DNA of 64,000 nt from Terana coerulea. Lineage: Eukaryota; Basidiomycota; Agaricomycetes; Polyporales; Phanerochaetaceae. This document shows positions 55,143 to 64,000 of this stretch, one piece after another. The notes under the pieces are model-generated. The model did no database searches. It worked only from the letters and a program-made list of their open reading frames with translations, and had not been told where the DNA came from. Where the stretch lies: assembly GCA_024811115.1 (NCBI GenBank), contig JAKOGH010000030.1, forward strand, positions 1 through 64,000, read 5' to 3'. The position numbers were made by a program, and so were the translations under genes. Every line of letters begins with the position of its first letter. Positions within the stretch are counted from its first letter, which is position 1.

Positions 55143-56840
55143 ACGAACCAATCTTGCAGGCCTCCTCCCTCCTCCTTCCTTGTGCCAACATATATTTTGA
55201 TTGTCCGTAGGGCGGCGACGGCTGGCTATATCCGACCACGCTATAGACTGTATCTATACCGATATTCTTTAGTATTTTATGCATAGGACTCTTTGCAATC
55301 ATCGTTACTCTGTTCCGTATCTTTCCGAGGTCTTCTGTACATACACCCTCCCCTGCGAAGGGCGTGTGTGCGGAAGAGCTCGAAGGTCTGGATGAATAGA
55401 GACACGGTAGGTGACTGCGCATGCGCCGTCCCGCAGCGTCCATCGTTTACCCAGAACTTGTTCCCTGCGCAATCACAACCAGTCATCGGCATAGCTCCCG
55501 ACTGCTCTGCCCAGTACTCATTACGATAATTTTCTAGAGCCGGTGGCCGTTCAGGCGTCTGTATTGTGGGCGGATGTGCACTGTGCAGTAACGTTCTAGC
55601 CCAGAACGTCAGTCTGTCACCGCTGACGCAATTGCGCCAACACTTCGCCGAACGGACTCGCCCTCCTGACCTGCAAGTTCCAGCCGGTCATACGCTTGTG
55701 TATCTTCCGACCATCCTGCTCAACGGTTTGACGCTACGAGACAATGGGATCGGCGGCCGTGGCCCGATGGACGCCGTATACCGCCTGCTAAACCCAGCAT
55801 GCCCAGCACGGCCTCACTGCTTCACGAAGCACAGAGACGCACAATCTCATATGCGAGCGAACGCTTAGGACCGCAGCTACCGATCCTTTCAAGTTACTAG
55901 GAATGCCTGCGCTGATTTCTGTCAGGGTGCTTGGTAGGAGTGGCGCCGCCACCCCGCCTCGTGGCCCTCGCGTGTGCCGTCAGCGTCGAAGCCATAGGGC
56001 TCTGCACGATCACTGCCATCGAGCCTGCGGCCCTGTTATATTCACACCCATATCGCCCATGTTACGCATTCCTAGGATTCTATGTACAACAGTTCCTACG
56101 AGCCCAGCGATAACATCAGACCCTTGTCGAACCCTAGCCATCAGTGGCTTCGGAGGCATCGTCGCGCGCGCAACTGCGTTGGAAGGTTCATGAAGTCTGT
56201 GGGCTCCTAGGGTATCCCCAGGGAAATGTGATCCACGTTGCAGATCGGCTTCCGAAGCACGTAGTACGTGGGAGCTCCGCCGTGCTGGTAGGATTTCCAG
56301 CATTCCGTACGTTGACCTATGAAGGTCTAGGTACGGACGCCGCTGTGAGCTTGAGCTTGCAACTGCGTCCACATGAGCTGTCTGGATATCCCATGATCAT
56401 CATCCAGATATCCTATTGTTTTGGTGCTTCTCATCCTCTCTGGATATCTGCCAAGAGCTGTGCGTCATGGACTCGGCGAAGAGAAACGCGAAGGTCATGA
56501 AGCATTAGCGTACTACTATGTACATTTTCGTGCGAAGTCGTGGCTATGGAAGGTCTATCATTACGAGGTACGTGAGCATCATCTGGATATCCAGGTACAA
56601 TAGCAGTGCGAAAAGTCCGGGTATGCTCTATCAATAGTGAAGAAAAACGAAAGCGGTACTATAGGTATCAAGATAATAGTAAGCTATGATATCCAGGCAA
56701 TATGACGAAGTAAGGGGCGTGAGGGTGGTCCGTGGCTTGAAAGCAGAGCAAAGCACAGCACAGACATAACGATACAATATAACAAGCACAGAACTGGGGA
56801 GATGGTATAAAGCTGGAAGACCTGCCTGCAGCTCATGGTA
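55143..56840. other. intergenic region, no gene recognised
   Basis: Several open frames lie between 55,560 and 56,500, but none has splice support or a family resemblance. Four copies of the palindromic core GGATATCC/T occur between 56,384 and 56,693, one of them inside the 12-bp palindrome CTGGATATCCAG near 56,582. Confidence 0.4.
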
Positions 56841-58097
56841 CTACGCCGCCACCATAACGGGTCTCTGCGGAACATAGTTGGCGGGGTATGGGGTAAAGCG
56901 ATAGGTACGAAGCCTGGAGGGAAGTGGTGTGGGGAGATAGGGACCCGTTTTGAAACTGGAGGCTGTGTGGGTATGACGGGGGCGGGCATGGATGATGGTA
57001 TTGGTGTTGTCTTAGAGGCCGAAACAGACTTCTGCCTGCTGTGGCGCTGTTGTATGTAATACTGTGGCGTGCTCGGAGCAGTCGGTGTCGGCACAGGCAT
57101 CCGCGACATCGGGGCAGCCGGGATGACGGGCGCGGATGGCAGCGGTCCTGAGAACGACCGAGTCCGCGAGCGGGCTGTAGTCATCCGCTCGCGCGCTGAG
57201 TCATCGCGTCTGCGTTCATGCTCAAACATGCCTTCGTGCACAGTCGACGGACGATCTGGCAGCTGTGTCGAGGGATGTCGGGAATGATGACGCTGTTGCA
57301 CCTCGGCGGCCAGGGCAAGCTTCGGGGGTGCCAGGCGATGGCGGAGTGACACCCCACGGAAGGTTCTGTGCAAGCCCGATAGCATTGCGCATCCGCGCCC
57401 TCGTCTTCTCGATCTCGTGTGGCGGGTACATCGAGTAGCCCATAGGGTGGCAGAGCTTTAGAAGCCAGTTCTCGAGCAGCGATCTTGTCCACTGCAAGCC
57501 CCGGAGTTGTGCGCCCAGCGACAGTATCGCCGCGATGTCTGAAGGGTCATTCTTCTTGTACCGCACGAGCTTGAGCGCAACAGCCCACGACCAGCTCACG
57601 CCGATCAAGACGAGACCGCGCGACTTGTATACAATGTTCTGGTGCATGTTCTCCGCCGTCATGGCGTCTTTGTAGATGGGATCGTAGAACCTGTTGTAAG
57701 AGCTGGACGGACCAGAAGAAAAGTTAGCTAGTCAGCAAATGTGGCAAAGCGTCGCGACGTACTCGACAGCCCAGGGCAATGCCGTGTCTGCGTGCGCATT
57801 CATCCAGTCATCACCAAGCCCATGAGCTCTGGCGGTCGCCGCAATGCATGCACCCAGCCGTTCCTCAGCGTCGAAGATGCCCCGCTGGGTCCACTCCGCT
57901 TTGAACGACCGGAGGCAGATGTCGACGTCGGGTGTGCTCCGCCTGCACCTCAGCTGGGGGTGCAAAACCATCACGGCGCCGCCGTGTACGACTAAGCGCA
58001 CGGCTGCTCGAAAGTGCTGGTAGAGGCGGGCCGAGAGGTCACTGAGGACCTCCAGCAGACGCTTTTCGTCGAGCTGGACGAGGTTGTGTTCCGGCAT
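56841..58097 (-). CDS. nucleotidyltransferase-fold protein, function unknown
   Basis: ATG at 58097 (MPEHNLVQLDEKRLLEVLSD). The segment AAVRLVVHGGAVMVLHPQLR followed by CRRSTPDVDICLRSF resembles the nucleotidyltransferase fold: hGG helix, then a T-DVDI strand that would carry catalytic acids. A 60-nt intron follows LPWAV, then NRFYDPIYKDAMTAENMHQN, KSRGLVLIGVSWSWAVALKL and VRYKKNDPSDIAAILSLG (a typical K..DPxDI segment), and a Pro/Ser/Arg-rich tail. Related proteins are abundant in Agaricomycetes without assigned function. The tail shifts frame at a C4 run on the plus strand (57352-57355; one base fewer restores VSLRHRLAPPKLALAAEVQQ). Near 56,900 a second shift would give the end ANYVPQRPVMVAA and TAG at 56841. 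Without it the frame runs on to 56684. The C-terminus is therefore uncertain. Confidence 0.65.
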
Positions 58098-58893
58098 GTG
58101 GCGAGATGGGTGTCGTCGTGAAGGGTATGCGGCGGCCTACAGGAAGGGTGTGTCGACTCCACGGCGAAGAAGTAGGTGGTGCAAGACACGAGCTTTTCAT
58201 ATAAGAGAAAGCTGGTAGAGCGTTGGTCCAAATCGTAGGGCCACGTCAAAGCGTCCTTTGCCTGAACAAACGGTCTTTGTAGTCCAGTTCAGCGTCTGCC
58301 AATTGTTGGTTCGTCTCATCCGGAAAGCTGTGCGGTCTTGATCACGGGTGGACGGCGGGTGACGGAAGCCTCGATGTCCGGGAAATGCAGTAGTCGACAC
58401 CAGGAATGCCTCGAGCCGCCGCCGCCGCCGAATAGGCTGTGTGCCTTGAACAGCTCGAGGAGTCTCGAGGTCGCTGCCGTCGCCGTTGAGGCGAAAGCTT
58501 CAAAAGCAATGGGAAAGCGAAAGTCAGGTCATTATGTAAGCAACCTAAAAAGGTATACTTACTGCGGGCTTCCATCTACTACCATCTAGTACTTCACGTC
58601 GATCTGTAAAGCTCAATTCCTATGTGAAATCCAGTGAGAAATAAAGCAGACTAGTAGAGAAACATTGCAACGCTCTTGAGGTGTGTATGTGTTGCTGAAG
58701 ATGCGTAAGATAGCCGGACGCTGCCAAAGTGATATTCATCAATAACTAACGCTCCGAAACCGGCGCCGATAGCTTTCGGAACATAAGCAATCTGGCCCGA
58801 GCCGGAGTGAAGTGAAACATCCGGATCGGCGCTCGGCCGGTAAGTCAGTCTCACGGCCGGCGGACGCCGTGAGTTAACCCTGCAGGCTCACGC
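58098..58893. other. intergenic region between divergent genes
   Basis: A shared upstream region of the nucleotidyltransferase-fold gene and the bromodomain gene. No gene recognised. Confidence 0.5.
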
Positions 58894-61826
58894 ATGGAAG
58901 GCAACGACTTCGCTTCAAACAACGCTGCACAGGCCTCAGGATCGCAAAATGGAGGACAAAAAACAGGCCTACGACTCATCCTTCCACCGCTCAGTGCTGT
59001 GAAGGCGTTGAAGAAGGGCAAGAAGGGGTCGAGGGGCGTCGCGTTCCAGGAGTCACCTGCACCAAAGATCCCGCGACCACTCAAGCTCAAACCACTGAAG
59101 GAGGTCCTCATAAAGTTGATAGTCCAGATCAAGAAGTGAGTTGAAGGACTTTGCGGCTCTACGTGGGACTCATCGTAGGCACTTTACAGGAAAGATGACT
59201 ATGCGTTCTTCCTGGCTCCAGTGGATGCGGCATTGGTACCTGGGTATGCAGATGCTGTTCAGAACCCCATGGACTTTGGAACGATAGCGACGAAGGTTCT
59301 GAAAGGCAGATACAGGTCATTGGAAGAGTTTGCGGTGCGTATTCAGCTGCTCATCAGGGGAGGTCAGAGGAGGCGATTCTCGAGTTGCTTCTTGAGCCGA
59401 TTATGGACCAGTGTTGCCGGAGGTGGAGGTGGAGCTCACCCGAGGTGTCGCAGGTTATTCCCTGTGCTGTAATTCGAGGCGGTGGATGCTCTACTTTCAG
59501 GTTCACCTCCATCACTGCTGAAGCACAGCACGGCGTCGCGTGCCTGTAGAGGTGACGGAGGTAACTCCGGCTTCCCTACGACCTCCAGCACCTCGAAATG
59601 CCACTGAGGCGATTTCCACCTCGCGTCAGCGAAGCGTGACCTTGTCTCGGAGGTACCTACACCTCCCGACAACACTATTATATATCTCATTATTTGGCGA
59701 TTCTGATGTCGATTCTGCTCGAGAACCGCTGCTGCAGAACTGTCAACTATGACCTCCCCTATTGTCGCGGCACTACTGAAGTATTCATGACTACAGAACG
59801 ATGTACGACTGGTCACAGGCAACGCGAAGATATTCAATCCCCCCGGCACTATATACCACACAGAGGCAGAACGGATCGAGACGTTCGCTATAGATCACAT
59901 CAACCGAGCGGCTGCAAGCGTCATCGAATACGAGACAGACTGGAACATTGATGTCGAGCGAGACGAAGAACCGGAGACCCCTGTGAATGATGAGGACGAC
60001 CAGGATACGCCCCTATGGACGTGGACGACAATTCTCGTGCGCGGTCGCCATCTGTGGCCTCTACCCAAACGCCCGCGTCGCGGCGTGGCGCGGCGCTGAA
60101 GTCCAAGAAACAACCAGGAATGCTCTCGGAAAGTCTAGAGCCCGATGGACATCTACCTGGCTATAAAGACGGCGTTGGTGTCTTTCCCCCAAACACGGAG
60201 TGGGCGGATCTTATGCTTCAGCTTAAGCTCAAAGGCTGGTGGACTGTGGGTCTGCTGCTATTACTCACAACTGATTGTTGAGACAGGCAAGCGTTATCGC
60301 ACCAAGAAAGAACGCCTACGCGCAGAGAAATTTGGTCCGCCTTGCCATGCGGATGGAAGCCTCGACTATGCTGAAAGTGTGTCTTCATGGAGCTTCTTCA
60401 TCGTCTCACACTGACCTGTTTTCAGTGGAGGATCCCTTCTCCCTCATTTCCACCCTCCTGCCGGAACCACCGTCCAAACCCGCTCTTACCTCCTTGTATC
60501 CTTCTTCTGACCCGTACTTCCCGAGCCCAACTACCCTACCACCGGACCGTCCCTTACCACAGCTTCGCTCACTCGAAACGAGCCAACCCAGCGCTGGTCG
60601 CAGGACAAAGCGTCGACATTGGAATATCATCCGCAATGCTCCAGCGCGTCGCGGTAAAGATCGAGACGAAGGCGACGAGGAGCTTCCCTCATGGAAGGTG
60701 CCAAACGACCCACATACGACGGATCACGGCAGCTTCGCGACGCTCACCGGCCTTGTCGCGCAGGAATACCAAGTTTCGAACGTCGGCAAGGATCTGGGCT
60801 CTGAGACGCAGCTGTTTGGCACTCTCCGCCACAGCATTGATCGAGGGGTGTCGTGGAGGGACCCTGCGTGGGCCAACGACGACCTAGACTTGTCGGAACA
60901 GGGCTATTGGACTAGGCGGGGCCGACAAGCTGAAGAATATGTCCGGGACGTAGTGTACGGCGGCATTGATGGGGTTGCATATGTCCGCAGTCTTGCAGAA
61001 TTCTGCAGTCGGGCGCCGACGGAGGTACGCGTCCTGCAACTTGCGTTATTTTCCATCCTTACGGAAGCGATAGATCTCTGAGGCGCAGACACTGACATAT
61101 GATGCTTTGGGTATGCCGTTAGCCCAGCATGTGGAAGAGACGGTCATAGATCCTCTCACGGACGGCCGCCACCGCCTTATGCGTGAGGCCGCCAAACGCC
61201 TTCGTAACATGCCGTTCGCCGTCGACCCTGCCACGCTGTCCTACGTCGACCGGGCTCTGCACCTCTTCCCGCCCTCCGCCCGGCAGCTCGTGGAACTGCG
61301 CACGATCTACACGCACCCGCTGGACATGGCTGCGCTCATCCGCGAGCCCGACGAGCTGATGTTCAAGGCGGACAAGGCGTGGGCGGGCAAGCAGTACATG
61401 CTGGCGCAGCAGGCGAAGCTGGACGAAGAGCAGAAGCGGGTCGAGGCGGAGCATGAGCGTGCGCTGTCGGATGCGTCGGGCAGCAATGCGATGCAGTACC
61501 TGGCCTTTGCGATCAAGTCGCACGAACAGGCGCAGTCGACGACGGCGACGGTCTCGGAGTCTGCGGACATGCTACGGCACGCGCTCGAGTACTCGGCGGA
61601 TCTGATCGTTCGACTCGCCCGGGGAGAGCGCTCCCACGAGGATGTGAAGATGGAAGACGGGGAGGAGGGTGCGAAGGACACTGAGGACCCGCTTCTCAGG
61701 AATCTGCGACTTAACCTTTTGTCCCTTGCGAAACGGGCACCGTTAGACAAGATTTCGAGGCTGCCATCGGACTTGGTTCCTGAGGCAATTCGCCACATCG
61801 TTCCTACAATAGAGCCATCTGCATAA
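58894..61826 (+). CDS. bromodomain protein (BRD7/BRD9-like chromatin factor)
   Basis: Reads acetylated lysine, probably as part of a chromatin-remodelling complex. Exon 1 58894-59135 (MEGNDFASNNAAQA; basic segment; PLKEVLIKLIVQIKK), exon 2 59190-59334 (KDDYAFFLAPVDAALVPGYA, MDFGTIATKVLKGRYRSLEE), exon 3 from 59797 (NDVRLVTGNAKIFNPPGTIY, with the acetyl-lysine-binding Asn in IFNPP). Then an acidic linker, ASRRGAALKSKKQPG, PNTEWADLMLQLKLK, KRYRTKKERLRAEKFGPP, MEDPFSLISTLLPEPP, GLVAQEYQVSNVGKDLGSET, and a long helical C-terminus from TYDALGMPLAQHVEETVIDP to TAA at 61824-61826. The intron inside the bromodomain is 462 bp because it carries a MITE. The frame breaks at a C4 run (60010-60013); one more C gives DTPPMDVDDNSRA. 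The intron after LQLKLK may be a GC...AG intron of 52 nt or a 37-nt GT...AG one. Confidence 0.88.
59409..59677. mobile_element. hAT-like MITE in a bromodomain-gene intron (269 bp)
   Basis: The ends CAGTGTTGCCGGAGGTGGAG and TAGTGTTGTCGGGAGGTGTA (right end, inverted) match at most positions. Subterminal GGAGGTGGAGGT/CACCTCC repeats occur on both sides. The 8-bp flanks TTATGGAC and TTATATAT share only four bases, so the target duplication is decayed or the borders are off by a few bases. It lies wholly inside the intron 59335-59796. Confidence 0.7.
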
Positions 61827-62133
61827 CCTGAGGCATTGTTTATTCTCTAGAAATCACTGTAGCACGTAGCACACTGACACACTGTATTACAAACAACCGA
61901 ACGTTGGGCACAGCTGAAGTGAACTCGCACACAGGTGTTGTGAGCCCAGTCGTGTGAGACTGAGGCACGCTATCAGATTACGTAATTCTTTTTCGTCTTT
62001 GATCCCCAGTGAAACCGCCTAATTAATTATCAGATAAGATTGTACGACTTTCTCCGCACCCCGCGTCCTCTGCTCTCCTCCATCTCCCACCTTGGTCGTT
62101 CGAGGTCGACCTCCCCTACGCGTCGTTCACAGC
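61827..62133. other. intergenic region
   Basis: Between two plus-strand genes. No gene or repeat recognised. Confidence 0.5.
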
Positions 62134-63819
62134 ATGGGTGCATCTTGGAAGACGGTGGCAGTCTTGGGAGCGTCGTACGGTGGTATGCGGACTCTACAAC
62201 CAGCCTTCCACAACATTCATTAATCCTTGGATCGACCCTTAGGAAACCGTGCGGCGCAGATACTCTCCCAAGAACTGCCTGACGGGTGGAGAGTCGTGCT
62301 CATCGACAAGAACAGCCACTTCAACCACCTGTACACTTTACCCCGATTTGCTGTCCTTCCCGAGGAGGGCTACAAAGCGTTCATTCCGTATACTAATGTT
62401 CTTGGCAGCACTTCTGCTGAGGCCTTAGACAAGCCACGCCATCTGTTCTTGAACGCCCAAGTAAACAGTATTAACACACACTCCTTGACTCTATCGCGCT
62501 CCTTCCCGGAATATGGCATACAAGAAAACAACCGGACGCTTCATTTCGATTACTTGGTTTACGCTCTCGGAAGTTATTTGCCGGCTCCCATTAATATCTG
62601 GGGACCTGTGGATGCAGAGGATGATGAAGAACTTGCGAAAGTGCATGACGGGACCAAAGCTGGAGCCATTGGATGGTTACAGCGCTTCAGGAGCATGATT
62701 GAGCGTGTCCCAAGTGTTCTAGTCGTTGGCGGCGGCGCTCTCGGCATTCGTACGTTGACCTCATTTTCTATCCGTGTTATATAGCCCGAACAAATAATCC
62801 CTAGAATATGCGACTGATATTGCGGAGGTCTTCCCGCAGAAAACACGTTAGCCTTCTTCATTCGCGCAAGCAACTCCTTCCCCGCTTTAGCGACGCTATG
62901 CACGAAGAAAGTAAGAGGACAATTTGATGATCGAAATCTTTTCTCACTTGGCTGCAGTTATGGGAACACTCTCCGAGATGAACATCAAAGTCATTCTGGG
63001 CGAACGCTTAGATATGAACGCTGCTCAGAGGGCAGTAATGAAAGATGATGCGGCCGAGCGCGTCGTGCGAACTGAGAGCGGAAAGGAGTTCCGTGCGGGT
63101 GTAGTGGTAAGTGACTTTGGAGGAAGTCTGTACTGCGGATACTCACTCATCGCGTAGCTCCTTTGCACTGGACAATACCCCAACACCACGTTGCTGCAGC
63201 ACGCGTTCGAGGAATGTGTGATCGCTGAGGGGCCATTCAAGAGGAATGTTCGCGTCAACCGTCACATGCAGATGGCCATCCCTTGCCAGAAGTCTGCTGT
63301 TCATCAACTGCAGGACGAGCTATCGAAGATCTCCCTGTCAATTTCATCCACTACTCCTCCAGAAGACGCAGCATTCGACGTTCCACACCACCATGTGTTC
63401 GCTGTCGGAGATGCTGCTGACGCATTTGGTGCAATCAAGGCTGGTCACACTGCATACTACCAGGCGAGTTGCGCTGAAATACTTTTAAGGCTAAGTACTG
63501 ATGTCTTTATGCTGGTAGGCCGAGGTTGCTGCCCGGAACATCCTTAAGCTCATACGCTCCACTGATTATGTCGCCCCGTCTGAGGTTGAGCTTGATCGGT
63601 ATGCTCCCGGCGAACCGGCGATTAAGCTTTCACTGGGATTGGTACGCCGGTGCCCAATGATTTAACGAGCCGCACGCTGACGGTGAATTGCAGTCGCAAG
63701 CCCTCTATCAGGTACAAGGTGTTGTCGGCCGGAAGGAGGGTGTCGCACAAGACCTCGACGCTCCGATCATGTGGAGGATGTATGGTATTGAGCCTACGGA
63801 GGAGGCGATGCGGTTGTGA
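62134..63819 (+). CDS. AIF/AMID-like FAD-dependent NAD(P)H oxidoreductase
   Basis: A pyridine nucleotide-disulphide oxidoreductase fold protein of the AIFM2/AMID group. ATG at 62134: MGASWKTVAVLGASYGG (first Rossmann motif, split by an intron), NRAAQILSQELPDGWRVVLI, DKNSHFNHLYTLPRFAVLPE, FDYLVYALGSYLPAPI, SVLVVGGGALGI (NAD-binding motif), YATDIAEVFPQ, HVSLLHSRKQLLPRFSDAMH, LLCTGQYPNTTLLQHA, HHHVFAVGDAADAFGAIKAG (C-terminal FAD motif), AEVAARNILKLIRS and a last exon ending PTEEAMRL and TGA at 63817-63819. Length about 440 residues. The run AAAA at 62840-62843 has one base too many for the frame (FPQK-HVSLL), which otherwise meets an immediate stop. No targeting peptide is visible. Confidence 0.88.
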
Positions 63820-64000
63820 TGATGCCAGGTTAGAAGCGCATAGTGCCCTCTGTATCCCAACTATGTAATGATCGTTCTTATGGCAGGTCACTTCGGATGT
63901 ATAGATAACTTAACTGGTATATGTAGACTTACTGTATAGCTGCTTAAGGGAACTGGCAGATTTTTCATGTCAGTGAATTGACGGGACACTAATGTCATCG

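Noticed and set aside
55566..56193. Plus-strand open frames of about 100 codons
   Set aside because: No family resemblance, no splice support and no consistent codon pattern.

Overview
The window looks like nuclear DNA of a filamentous basidiomycete, probably an Agaricomycete. Genes are split by many 45-65 nt introns. The gene set fits this group: a group III histidine kinase, a KRE2/KTR mannosyltransferase, an alkyltransferase-like DNA repair protein, a Prm10/ThrE exporter, a CYP5150-like P450, a divergent G-alpha and a Kre9/KNH-type membrane protein. Genic DNA is clearly richer in GC than the transposon block. Gene models were built by hand from splice sites and reading frames. Spans run from start codon to stop and include introns.

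Layout. 0-5.4 kb: the 5' part of a G-alpha gene and a large nuclear-looking protein with a homeodomain-like segment and a duplicated HX3HX7CX2C motif, both on the minus strand. 5.4-7.0 kb: a decayed gene between two blocks of similar short repeats. 7.2-16.5 kb: an AT-rich nest of mobile elements. A decayed minus-strand Ty1/copia element carries a 1.44-kb near-palindromic CACTG element inside its 3' LTR and a 0.72-kb hAT-type MITE inside its RT/RNase H region. 16.5-20.8 kb: gene-poor, with a tRNA-derived SINE-like unit and an inverted-repeat element. 20.9-28 kb: KNH-type membrane protein, Atl1-like protein, TMEM184/Ost-alpha-like membrane protein and two small genes. 28.2-37.4 kb: phospholipase D and the multi-HAMP hybrid histidine kinase, in tandem on the minus strand. 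37.4-40.4 kb: no gene seen. 40.4-51.3 kb: Prm10/ThrE-like exporter, Nup107/Nup84 nucleoporin, acetamidase/formamidase and cytochrome P450. 51.4-53.1 kb: a complete hAT-type MITE upstream of the P450, then a P450 remnant. 53.7-63.8 kb: KTR mannosyltransferase, a nucleotidyltransferase-fold protein, a bromodomain protein with a MITE in an intron, and an AIF/AMID-like flavoprotein.

The genes are mostly unrelated housekeeping, signalling and membrane functions, not one pathway or a metabolite cluster. The best structural finds are the nested transposons, where the second LTR preserves the empty site of the palindromic element, and the duplicated putative zinc-binding motif. At least eight otherwise intact genes are interrupted by one-base length changes in homopolymer runs, mostly C or G. 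Each is repaired by adding or removing one base, which points to consensus errors in the assembly. Gene models should be read with that in mind.
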